Below are positions 27,473-40,035 of a DNA stretch of 40,035 bases, piece by piece; the first letter of the stretch is position 1, and each line of letters opens with the position of its first letter. The DNA lies in assembly GCA_002683315.1 (NCBI GenBank), contig NYTD01000325.1:1-40035 (forward strand), given 5' to 3'. Below the pieces are notes generated by a model. That model saw only the letters and a program-made list of their open reading frames with translations. It made no database searches and had not been told where the DNA came from. This stretch comes from Deltaproteobacteria bacterium. Lineage in GTDB: Bacteria; Myxococcota_A; UBA796. A program made the position numbers and the translations under genes.

Positions 27473-30400
27473 GAACCTAATTTCTCCAAACGAATATGTG
27501 TTATTTTAGCCTGTTCTCGTGCTGCAATACGAAGCTCTATCTCTGGTTCATTGGGCAAACGCTGTTCCAAAATTTCTACCATTTCTTTCGCGCTCTTTCC
27601 TGTTGCACACACAATAAAAATATATCCAAAACGATCCAGATACGCTTTATTTCCATGTACCAACCGATCAAGAATCTTCTCACTAGCTTGGGATACTCCC
27701 GCTTGCTCTCCTGATGACCACGATGCTGTATTTTGAAATTTTTTGCGTAAATGCTCTTTGGATGCCCCAATCTGAGGATGATGAGTAAAAGCTTCTAAAA
27801 AATCTTCTTTTTGTAACGAATTCCACACTTCATCAGCCTTTTTATGTAGATCTTCATCACCAGAAAACGGAAAAGCCTGAGACATGCCATCTACCCACCT
27901 TGTTGAACCACAGCATAGCAAAAGTGCTTTTCGACGTTCTTCTTGTGACAATGAGTATAGATATTCTACGATCATGATTTCCTCTTCTCTTTTTAACTTC
28001 TTGCAAGATCATAGAAAAATCTAACATTATTGTTCTTCATCGCAACCCACTATTGCGGTATCGAAGCACCTGTATCAACCCATGAGATAACCAGTGCTCG
28101 TTCTTCTTCTGTCATTTCGGTGTAATTTCCCGGAGGCATAATATTGGTGGAGAGTTGCAACCTGATCTTGGCTGCTATTTTTTGAACGACAGCAGGATCG
28201 TTAAACATAACTCCTTTGGGTGCACTTGGAAGCAATGTTGGACTCTTCGCATGACAACCCATACAACGCTCTTTGATGATGGGCTCCACCTGATCATAAG
28301 AAATACTTGCCTGTATATCTTCTGTCGATTTCGAAGTAGGGCGGATGACAAAAGCCAAAGCAAGAATCGCAACACTCGCTACCGGTAAAATCCATACATT
28401 GAGATGTCCTTTTGATTTTAGATTAAAGTAGTGTCGAATTCCAGCACCGATTAAAGCAATCGCCGCAAGAACAGCCCAATTAAAAGCATGACCAAATGTC
28501 ATCGGAAAATGATTGCTTACCATGATAAACAATACCGGAAGCGTAAAATAATTATTATGCAACGAGCGTAGCGCTCCTGCATCACCCAATGAAATATCGG
28601 GTTCTTCTCCTGCAATCATTGTATCAACCATGACACGCTGGTTGGGAATGATGACAAAAAATACGTTGGCCGCCATCATTGTTCCAATCATCGCGCCGAT
28701 TTGAATGTAGGAAGCTCTTGGCGTTAATATCTGAGAATATCCGTATGCAGCACCTGTAAGTAAGGAAAAACCCAAAATAGCAAATAACACTGGATTTTTG
28801 GTCAACGGAGACTTGCACAACAAATCATATGCTATCCATCCACCGATAAGCCCACCTACACTAAGTGCGATACCCTGCCATGGCTCCAGACTATCCGCGC
28901 CCATACCAACAAGGTTCATCTTGGCGTTCCAATAATACACAACACTGAGTAAGGAAAAACCAGAAATCCACGTAAAGTAGGCTTCCCACTTAAACCAGTG
29001 TAATGTTTTGGGAAGCTCCTCTGGCGCACCATCGTATTTGCGAACCTGATAGAAATGCCCACCGTGCACGGCAAAAAGTTCCCCCTTAATTCCCTCTTGT
29101 TTTTTTTCGGGTTCTCGTATGTTGTGATTGAGCCAATTGAAGTAAAAAGAGGTTCCAATCCATGCTGCTCCAGTAATGAAATGTAGCCATCGAATCAATA
29201 GGTTGAGCCAATCCGCGATATAACCTTCCATCTTCTCTCCACATATACTCAAGAAAGTAGTATTCTACAAAAAGAACATACTCTATGTCAAGTGATTGAT
29301 ATGTACTATTTTATGGAGCTCATATGTCGATTCCCTACTACGAGGACTTTCTTCCTCTCTCATTGATACAGCGATGCAAACAAAAATACACACCTGTTTC
29401 ATCAGTGGAAAACCTCTATGTCGACCCGCAATTGCTCGAAGAGTTTTCGGATATTGAAACCCCACAAGCCTTTTCTTTTGTCTGTTCTCTTTATGATAAA
29501 ATCAAGATTCGGCTCCACACAATTCTCTCTCAAAGAGCCATCGATCGAGCATTCTGTGATACATATACAGCCCAATGCGTACAAAAAAACCAAAATATAG
29601 ACTTCTCAAGTCCTGAATATCAAACGGTTATTGGCGCAAAGGATCAAAATGGGCGTATTATTGTCGGTCCATCCAACACAAAAAAACGAAATCAAAAAGT
29701 CCACATCCCCGATTTTCTCAAGGGAGACCAAGTCACATTATTCGGTCCTCCAGATACAGAAAAGATGTCTATTAATGCCATGAACTCCATGCATAGAGCG
29801 TTAAAAAACGAACATCCTTTGATTAAAGAGTTGGTAGAAGAAAGTGGTCAAGTTCCCCGATGGGGAGCTGATAATGAAGATTCCAAAACACCGATCATGC
29901 GCTCGTTCTTACACGCCTGCAGAAATCTTATCGGATGCTATGAAGGAGACCTCGCTTTTGACGACCCCAAAAATGGAAAGCAATATCGCCTTACAGATTC
30001 AGGAAGAGCGATACCCATAAAGCGCATCCCTGGTCTTGCTCTCCCCGATGGCGCTCATATTTACAATGATCAACCACTCCCCCTTCATCTATTCGATTTT
30101 GCTATGCATATGTTCCACAACTGGAATCGCCCGCAGTCTTTGATCTTTTACATTCCCAAGCTCGAAAATGAAGAAGAAGCCGCCTACATCCACTTTCTTA
30201 TCGACCAAGCGGAAACCATGCTCCAGCAGCTGCACCCCTCCTATCAAAAAGGCTCGGTTGGACTATTCATTGTCTTTGAAAACCCGCGTGCCATTTTCAG
30301 AATTCAGGAGATGGCCGATGCACTCTACCCGTACTTCGTCGGCGGAAGCTTGGGATGGCATGACTTTCTCGCCTCCACCGCGCGACTGTTCAAATATGAC

Positions 30401-33400
30401 CCGAACTACCGTATTCCTGTCAAAGCCGACCCCAATATCGTTATCAATCACATCAAAGAGTCTCATCTAATCCTAAAACATGCACTTGCACCCATTGGAG
30501 CGATATCGATTGGCGGTATGTATGGAACTTTATATGAAGAAGGAAATCCAAAGTCATTTGAAGTGTGTATGGTCGGATATATCAAAGATGTCATTACACA
30601 GCTCAAACGAGGGTTGGATGGTTTTTGGGTTGCCCATCCCAATTTCGTTCGAATCGGAATCGCACTGGTCTACGCGTGGAGATCGTGGCAAAAAAATCCT
30701 CAGGATACTCGTTTTGAAAATCTTCTGCAGATTCTCGTCCCCAATCCGGTGGAACAAGAACCACTACGCGCATTTGTCTTTGGGGATGATGTGGAGGGAC
30801 TCAGTCCCGACGATGCGTTATACGCTCGCGGTGTTCTCGCAGCCGATATTGAGGAATCCGAGCTCATCTCCAACAGCGATGAATCCGAGCTTCGATACAA
30901 TATCTTTCAAGCGCTGCAATACATCACAGATTGGTTGTGTGGAAATGGATGTGTTGCACTTCCTGCACAGATTACCAATTCAGCAGGAGAAAGCGTCTTT
31001 GTGCGGATCATGGACGACCTCGCCACCACAGAACGCTCACGATGGGAACTTTGGGCAGAGGTATATCACAAACGGGTATCCATCGAAGAATTTCGTAGGC
31101 TTCTCCGTGATGAAGCCGACTTTATTCAGAAAGACCAAGAGCGTGCAGACAAGCGTATTCAGGTTCGATGGATCGGAGAAGCCGCCAAATGGTATCCAAA
31201 GGCGGTTGAGATGCTGGACAGACTGGTCACCGATGAAGAACCGGTGGAATTTGTCTCTCAGCTTTTGATGCGCGAGTTGTATACAAACGAATAGAGGAAT
31301 CTTTTATTTGATTTGGATCAATCCTGAAAATCACCAAATCTGTATGCATATGGAATATCAATTTTTTTGTGGTATATTTTGATTTGTATCAAGATAGGAA
31401 GCATTGTGAAACAGAGACGCCCACAGGAAACACAAAAAATAACAAAGGAATCGTCTCCATTGGAGAGTCTCAAACATACACTGAGCAATTCCGCACTCCT
31501 CAAGATACTCACCAACCGTGCTGATTGGGACATTCAAAAAGAAGGAACATTCTCCGACCCTAAAAATGCAGACCTCTCGCACACGCTTGACGACATCAGC
31601 AAAGAAGCAGAAAAGGCTGGTATGGATCTTGGAAGCTATATCATGGAGGAACTCGCATTTAAACCATCCTCTCCCAAAGAAGCGGACGATATCGTGCGGG
31701 TGTTCATCCCCGGACTCAACACCCCCGAAAACGAGTCGGCTCGACGAACGCAATACTATGCGGATCAATATGGCCAACCCATGGCACATATCCACAATGG
31801 AACCAATCTGGATTCTGGACTTCCCATGTCCGATCAAATTGACTACGTGGCCGCCATGATGGTCCGGCAAAAACTAAAAGATACCGAACTCATGAAAACA
31901 TGGGAGAAAATACTTCAATCCAACTTCTCGCAAGCACAGCCCAAAGAGATCCATGCACTTCTCTACTCAGATGGTTCGATTGGCGGAATTCGAGGCATTG
32001 AAAACTTCCGACGAAACGAAATCGAACGACGACTCGCCAAGCTTCCGCGCAGTCAGCGACACACCAAACGTGAAGCGGTAACCAAAGAGGTCGAATATCT
32101 TTTAAAGAAATATCTTTTCGTTGAGCTACATGGAAATGCATCACCCAATCTACCTGTTGGCCCGCAATACCTCATCTGGACAGACACTGAAGATCAGATG
32201 ACCCACAACAAGCTTCCTTTTGGATTGGGGGATATGGGTCTTCACGGTGGGAACAAAAGCGACACACCAAATGCTTCCTATGTCGACTACGATGGACCGT
32301 TTTCTGGAGTAAACGCACACAATCTCGCTGCCGGTGGCGTTCACGCCGTAACAGAAACCCTCAAGATCAACAATGTACAAACCACCAAAGAGCTATACCA
32401 GAAAACACAAAATGGAGAACCAATTATCATGCCCAAAAACATTCAAGGTGATGAAAAAGAGCTTTGGTAAACTACTCAAACGGATTGAGAAAGACAAAGA
32501 TCATTCCCGTATTGGCGCCGTTCACGTTGTTTCCTGAAGCACCGAGGATGAGGTCTTTCACACCATCATTGTTGAGGTCTCCCGGCGCCAGAACCGATCC
32601 ACCAACATAGTTGTTGCTCTCTAACCCCATATATGACAAACTACTACTGGCCAAGTCGTGTGCGCCAAGCCCAATGTCCGAGCTGTAGTACACATAGGCT
32701 TTGCCCGCATTAAAATCCGCTTCTCCATTCAGTGGAGAGCCGATCAAAAGCTCCTTCATGCCATCTCCGTCCAGATCATTGATCGAGGAAAGACCGGTTC
32801 CGGCTTCATCTCCCGCAGCTTCTCCGTAGAAATATCGAGACATGGTAGACAAAGACATGGAGGTGGATAGCATGGCAGAATTGGTGATGAGATACACCTT
32901 TCCGCTGTTATTTCCATTCACATCACTGCCTGGTGCTGCTACCAAAAAATCGTCGAGTCCATCTGCAGTCACATCACCACATCCCTCAATCGTTGTTCCT
33001 GATTGATCTTCTGGGAGCTCTCCAACAAAAGCCAAATCACTCAAAGAGAGAGGAAGAGAAAGTGATGATAAAGAAGCACCATAAATGAGATAGGTCTTTC
33101 CTGCATCCAATCCAACATCATCATTTTTTGGAACACCAATGACAATATCATCAAGTCCATCTCCATCGACATCACCAACACCAGTGGCATATTCTACCTC
33201 GTCGTATACTCCTTCTCCATAAAAAGAAGCACTTGCTTCCGAGACAGAATAGCTGATTCCACTCAGATCACTCCCATGGAACAGATATACCTTTCCTGAT
33301 CGATTTCCTCCAGCATCAGAATACGGTGCTCCTATTAATAAATCATCGAAACCATCCGCATCCACATCACCAGCACTACCCACATGGGATCCTGCAAGAT

Positions 33401-36400
33401 CTACTTCGTTCTCTCCGTAAAAAATTATATCCGCTGATGAAACGGAAGAAATACCACTGGGTATGGTTGCCCCTTTGAATAGATACACGGCACCACTTGC
33501 ATTCCCTGCAAAATCAGAGAAAGGAGCGCCAATCAAAAAGTCAAATCGCTCATCACCATCGATATCCCCAGCTGTCGACACCGATGTTCCTGTTTTATCT
33601 TCGGCTGCAGCACCCAAAATCTGTAGATCTGCTTGGGTGATATCATAGCTACCATCTGTCATATTGATTCCCGACAAAAAGTATACTTTTCCTGCACCAA
33701 TATCTACGTCATCGCTTTCGGGACTGCCCACCAAAAAATCGGCATATCCATCACCATCGACATCACGAACCGCTGACATAATCGATCCGAGCCTATCACC
33801 TGCTTCTTCACCACGATATTCTATCTGAGCGGATGAAATATCGGTTTGACCATCAATAATACCATTACAGTTGTTATCTATCTCATCACCATATAGCTCA
33901 TCCGAAATGGGAGAAACACTGCTTAGAGAATCATCACAATCTGTTCCAGAGGCAATATTGAGTTTCACCACACAGCTGGTTTGACTACTCCATAAGAGAT
34001 ATGTCCCATATACATCACCAGTCGTTGGAGATGGTCCATCAGAGACAAGAGTAGCTCCATCCGGGGAAAAAAGCGTATAGCTATTTTCTTCTTCTCTTGT
34101 CCCGGCAGTGTACTGCAGCAGAAAACTACTTCCATCTGAGATACAAATGGATGCCGTTTCGCTGGCACCACCATTCTCAGAAACAGAATAGGTGCCAATG
34201 GAAATATTATTCTCGTATGCGGTAACATAACCTCCATTCCAACCATCTCCCCAACTATCATTCATCTCTAGCGTATAGCAGCAACTCTGATCTTCCCCAT
34301 ACCCGTCACCATCAAAGTCACGCATGCATTCCGTTGTCGAATCAAGATATGCAGCACCAGGATACACAAATGCATCGGAATCATTACAATCATCATCACA
34401 TGTAGAGAAACCATCTGCGTCTGTATCACTTTGATTATACACAGCAGACATATCATCACAATCCGAATAGCCATCTGCCGGCGTTAATCCTTTCCATATC
34501 GAACCATCTTCAGAACAGGCGACAGAACCATCACCATCCACATCCCTTTCAGGAATCGGCGGAAGAGATGGATCATAGTCCTCATCAAAACAATTGTTGT
34601 GCTGTCCGTCACATCGCTCTTGTGCATTGGGATATACGGTATTGTCTTGGTCATTACAGTCATCCACACAAGAAGTAAACCCATCGCCATCCTCATCAAG
34701 ACGATTGAGGCTCGCATCCGAATCATTGCAATCTCCATCACATGTAGAAGAGCCATCACCATCATTGTCTTCAGGCGTTAAAAATGCGGAGCTATCATCA
34801 CAATCCGCAACACATGAGACATAACCATCACCATCAAGATCACTATGATTGAGCCGCGCATCAGAGTCGTCACAATCAATACCGGAAACAACACCATTGG
34901 GAGGAGTAGAATCTCCCCATCCATCTCCATCTGCGTCAAGCATACACTCCGATGAAGATTCTCGCTCTGCTGCACCTGGGTGGATCAAGGGGTTGTCATC
35001 ATCACAATCTCCTGCACATGTATGAAAACCGTCACCATCGTGATCCGTAAAATTGATGCGTGCATCGGAATCATCACAATCTCCATCACATACACCAAGA
35101 CCATCACCATCCACATCGTCATTGTTCATCGCCGCATCCAGATCGTCACAGTCCGTTCCTGCTGCAACACCAAATACTGGCTCTTTTGCTCCCCAACCAT
35201 CACCGTCAGCATCCGTCATACATGCAAAAACAGCCTCTCTTTCTGCAGATCCCGGAAAGGTAAATGCATCGATATCATCACAATCTCCTTCTTTTTCCGT
35301 GAACCCATCTCCATCATCATCGATGGCCAAAGGATCCGGAAGGGGCTCTCCGGTATCGGTTTCTTTGTCCGCACAGGCCCCCAAAATCCAAAAAAATCCA
35401 CTTAGCAATGCCATCATGATATACACACCTCTATTTCACAACTCGTCTATTTCTATTCTAGTACAGAATCTTTTCAAAGACGAATCCAACATTTCGCGAT
35501 ACATTATTGTGTACTTTGGAGAATACATCATGCTGTTTCTGATATCACTTGCATGCAAATCAACCATAAATGAAGAAGACTTTGATCGTCTTGATGTCTT
35601 TTGCGATACCCCAGAAGAAGCATATGCTGAGGAATACATCGCAGGAGGAGCAAGTGGAAATTCCGGAAAACTTCAGGCTCAACTTATGTCTGATGCCGAC
35701 TACCCTCGCGATCTCACCTATATCGAAAAGTCCACGTATATCTTAGAAAACCTCGATGTTGGTGGGGGTGAATCTAGAGGTCAAGCAGATGCCATTGGTA
35801 CCATTGAAACCATTAGAGGAGAAGGAAACTGGTCGATGCGTATAGAAGGCCCCACAGGATGCCTAGGGGATGTCTCTTTTGAGATCCAAGCAGGGCAAAC
35901 TCTGAATATTTGCGTACCCCTTATCTGCGAAGAATAAACGTGTTCCCTCCTAGGATGCCCGGAAGCTATCTCGTTTTGGAGCTTAGCAATCGTTGTAATC
36001 TAGCATGCGTTCACTGCGCTGTTTCCGAAGACGCTCATCCGCACTATGATCGATCTGGATCAATCGATCTTAATATCGTCTATTCGCTCTTTTCCGATCT
36101 TGCTCAAGCCCGCCTGCACTTTGACACACTCATTCTTTTTTGGCTGGGAGAACCCCTCCTACACCCACACTTTCAGTCGATCTATCAACAAGCTCTTCGC
36201 TTTGCTGCACGAGATAATATCTTTTCACGAATTGAAGTGCACACCAATGCTGTGCGAATGGACTTCAACATTATCGATGCCTTACTCAATTCTGCACCGA
36301 TTCCACAGTCGATACACCTATCTTTGGATGCCGCCACTGCTGACACTTATAAAACAATAAAAGGGAAAGATCAATTCATCGCAGCTGCTCGACACAGCGC

Positions 36401-39400
36401 ATTCTTTTTCCGCACCAAAGTAGGACGCGGTGCTCGATGGCCAAGACCTGTGTTCCAATATATTTTGGGTAAGAACAATCTCCATGAAGCCGTCATGTTT
36501 CAAAAACACTGGTGTGACCTAGGAACCGAACTACATACACCTGTTCGTGTGGTCGCTGGACATGTTCCACGAGGAGATGATCCCATCGTATTCTTTCGGC
36601 AAAAAGACTGTCCTACCCCTGAAGAACAAGCACAAGAAAATACACTTTTCTCCAATTTTGCACAGCAGCAAAAACTATCTCTACCCCCCAAATCCAAAAA
36701 AGAAGTCCCCTGCACAAATCTACATCCATGTTCGGGGTTTTGGAAAAGCCCTGTTATTGACTGGCAAGGGAATCTCACATTCTGTACACGAGACAATACT
36801 CTTGAAAATAGTGTCGGCAACATCCAAAAAACCTCTTTTCCCGATCTCTGGTTTTCAAGCACTACGCAATCCTTTCGCGAAAGAGTTGCAAAAGGAGACT
36901 ACAAAGATCTTTCCTTGTGTCAAAGCTGCTTTATCCCTCGCAGCCTCAATCATACGGAGATATCTTCCGATGAAATCGCGGACTTCGCGGCATATGAGCG
37001 TGCACTATGAAACAGAGGGCAGCCAACTGGATAGAAGAAAAGCTCAATGCACTTGAGCTACGTAGAGCCCCTTCTTTACCCAAACAGATCCATCTTTCCA
37101 TCACTGATCGCTGCTTTTTGCCATGTCTGCACTGCGATATCTGGAAGAATGATACCGTTGACTTATCTAGCGACATCTGGTTGTCTGTCATCGATCGACT
37201 AGGAAAATGGTGCGCTCCGGGATCCATTAATTTTGTTGGTGGTGAAACATTGCTCTGCAAGGATTTAGAGAACCTCATAGCACATGCAGGGAGCTATGGA
37301 TTTGAAACAAGCTTCAACACGAATGGATGGCTTGTCACCCCCAAAAGAGCGGAGGCCCTTGCCAAAGCAGGAACGAAAACAGCCTACGTTAGTCTAGATG
37401 GATATGACAAAGAAACGGTGGATCACAGTAGAGGAAGAAAAGGAAGCTATGAAAAAGCCCATGAGGCCATCTCTTTCTTTCAAAGACACCCCAACATTCA
37501 AGTCGTTATCGCAACCATTCTTCACACACAAAATGCGGACCAAATGCTCCCTATGCTAAAGTGGGCACATAAACATCATATTCAAATGGTCATCCAACCG
37601 TTGTACCAAAACTTCGGAAACAACTCATACAATCCCGATTGGTGGAAAACCTCAGATTTTTGGCCCCACGCTGGTGAACAACAAACAGAACTCTGCTCCG
37701 TGCTGGATGCGCTCATTCGAGAAAAAGAAAAAGGAATGCCTCTGCTAAATGACTCCAGACAGCTGCACGCCATGCAATTTCATTTCCAACACCCCAGTGT
37801 AGATTCTGGTCTGAGTTGTCGAGCAGGTCACAGCGACCTGAGCTTTGATCCACAAGGAAATATCCGCTTATGCTACTTTTTGGAGCCTGTTGCAACCATC
37901 TTCGAGCCAGCATCCTTTGCCGACATCTGGGCTCGTTTGGGTACACTCCGTCGACGGTGGCAAGTTTCTCGTTGTGAGCGGCACTGTAATCTACTCAACT
38001 GTAATTTTGATCACTCATGAACTTATTTTATTTTTGCACAATATTTTTGTCGGGAAACAACGCATACAGTGATCCCCTCATCAAACTCTCTCTCTTAAGA
38101 GTCGAAAGTACATCACTTCAAAAAGAGATGGAATACGTGGTCTGGACTCCGACAGCACCTCCACCCAAAGGAGGATATCCACTATTGGTCATGCTTCATG
38201 GGTTGGGAGACACTGCAACAAACTGGTCTCGAACATCCGTGCCCAAAACCTATACCAAAGCCCTAGAAGAAGGCCTTGCTCCACACATTGTCATCATTCC
38301 AGATGGAGAACGGGGCTATTGGGTTGATCACATGGGAAGCAACCTACAATACGAATCGTGGGTTCTTGAGCTTATAGATATAGTAGAACAACAATACCCT
38401 ATTACAGAAGATTTGGGATTTCGAACAATCATGGGACTATCTATGGGTGCATGGGGGGCACTGAGTATTGGGTTGCGGAACCCTCACGAATTTGGACAAA
38501 TGATTGCCATGAGCCCAACCGATGTATTTATCGCTGCCGAAAAGACTCCTGCATCACCATTGTATACGATTCCTTTTGGAGATCCAGTACATGCACCATT
38601 CGTATCCTCCAAAGAACCAAGAGAATGGATTATGCGTGGTGCTGGTACCGAACAACGAATCGCATTGATCTATGGAAGCGCAGAACAAGATAAGTTTTCC
38701 AAAGGAGCAGAACGATTGATCAATACAGCAAAAGCCAACGATATTGATATCTCCGTACTGGTTGTCGATCATGGCAAACATTCATGGAAAAGTACCTGGC
38801 AACCTTCATCCTTTTTGTGGTGGATGCGTTGGCTCTCGGACATTCAAAATCCATAGCATTATTCAGGAACATCATTTTCGGTGAGCCACTTGGTGAGATC
38901 TTCTCCATTCTTTTTGAGTCCATCAATCGCCTGACTTTTTGCAATATCTTCGGGAACAGAAAATTCTCCCAGAAGAATCCCAGCCCACGAAGCCGCAATC
39001 ATTTGCGTTTCTCCAGATGACGTAGGAAGCGCAGCACCAATATAGAAATTTGCCGTCATGTTTGCCCAATCTGCACTACTTTCTGCATCACCATCCATCC
39101 AGCTTCGCTGTACAAATGCCATGCCCTCACCATACTCAATCCATCGCAGTTCATTGATATACCGACTAAGCATTTCCACTCCAAAGGGTAAGCTGGATTC
39201 GATCGTCGATCGAAAACGGAATGTTGGACACTCTTGAGCAAGAAAACACTCAAGTTCACTTAGATGTTCTCGTTCATAAGAGATATAATTTGCGGTATAT
39301 ACCTCCGCTCCGTTCACAGCCGTATTGCAGTATGCAATATTTCGAGAAGAAAAAGGAACGGTGTACTGAACAGCGACACCATATAGATCCGGATCTTCTA

Positions 39401-40035
39401 TAAAGCTCTCTGGAGTAGAGTCCAGCGCTTCTTGAGAAAGCTGTTTGACGGTAAAGCCTTCCCTTAGCTCTGCTTCATTTTCCTGTGCAAAGAGATACAT
39501 ATTGTCAAGTCCTGCCCGCAATGAAGCATCTTCTTCATCCATGGTATGTACAAATACATAAGAGAGCAGATCATTGAGATCTTCAGGTGCTTCAATCGGT
39601 GCAGAACAAGCAAACAAAAAAATCATACTCTTCCTCTTACAATCATACGTCTAACAAGATTGTATCATGAAAATATGCAAAGGGAGAATTACCACTCAGC
39701 GCACGCCTACGATTTTATGTGTTTGTAAACTCAACTTCCACTGTGGATTTTGTAAACAGTATTCCAACGTTTGTTGAAGATATTCGTTGTTTTTCTCTGT
39801 TGCCATCGGCTGTATAAAGAAATGCATGAAATCAAGCTGGGTAAAATGAGAAGGAGACATCTCTTCTTCTATTTGAGGATACACAAGCTTTAATTCATGT
39901 CCAAATGTTTGTACAAGAGAAGTTCTGGGCTTGGGACTCACGCAAATCCAGTCTATGCCATCGGGAACTTGTCGGGTTCCATTGGTTTCGACGCCCACTT
40001 CAAAACCTCGTTCGTGACAGGATTGCACGAGTTTA

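Overview
The window comes from a bacterium of the Myxococcota/Bradymonadota-like 'deltaproteobacterial' group. The evidence is several long MopE-type (DCDD...EICDxxDNNCDG) lipoproteins, one MYXO-CTERM-like C-terminus, a DUF1588/DUF1501 pair, a Hanks-type Ser/Thr kinase and eukaryote-like extracellular modules. By eye the DNA is AT-rich for that group, so a low-GC lineage is likely; GC was not computed. No tRNA, rRNA, CRISPR array, insertion sequence or phage gene was recognised.

Layout. 1-1728: a possible 42-aa exported peptide, a compact Ser/Thr kinase and a short single-strand DNA-binding protein with a strong RBS and a terminator. 1949-7523 (+): a six-gene operon with overlapping starts, holding two unknown lipoproteins, a DUF1588-like lipoprotein with CxxCH, a Tat-exported DUF1501 protein, a small c-type cytochrome-like lipoprotein and a PA14-like lipoprotein. 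7599-13237 (+): two paralogous lipoproteins (ASH-like domain, MopE repeats, beta-helix) flanking a beta-helix protein with the MYXO-CTERM-like tail. 13300-24377 (-): four large surface lipoproteins. Two are translationally coupled MopE proteins, one ending in a C-type lectin domain and one in a fibrinogen-like domain. The third has about nine PKD/Ig-like domains and an ALK/LTK-type glycine-rich domain. The fourth has MopE repeats, a beta-helix and a C-terminal beta-sandwich. 24434-26782: an MscS channel and a PDZ-thioredoxin protein. 26877-31294: a small acidic ORF, the urate-degradation operon puuD-uraD-uraH, and a divergent malate synthase. 31406-35417: an unknown protein and a MopE protein with a C-terminal seven-repeat FG-GAP propeller. 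35530-38856 (+): a small lipoprotein, two radical SAM/SPASM proteins and an exported esterase in one overlapping operon. 38859-40034 (-): a lipoprotein and the C-terminal part of QueE, cut by the window edge.

How it fits together. About half of the window encodes exported, lipid-anchored, calcium-loop-rich proteins that reuse the same repeat scaffold with different C-terminal binding modules. This suggests a modular cell-surface or adhesion repertoire. Three of these proteins have one module inserted inside another. Nearly all the lipoproteins have extremely short, uncharged signal peptides (6-14 residues before the lipobox Cys). The metabolic island links urate oxidation to allantoin with a malate synthase that could consume glyoxylate from later purine breakdown, although the allantoin-to-glyoxylate steps are not in the window. 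The most promising candidates for something undescribed are the glycine-rich-domain protein, the nested-domain MopE proteins, the DUF1588/DUF1501 lipoprotein operon and the lipoprotein/double-SPASM/esterase operon.
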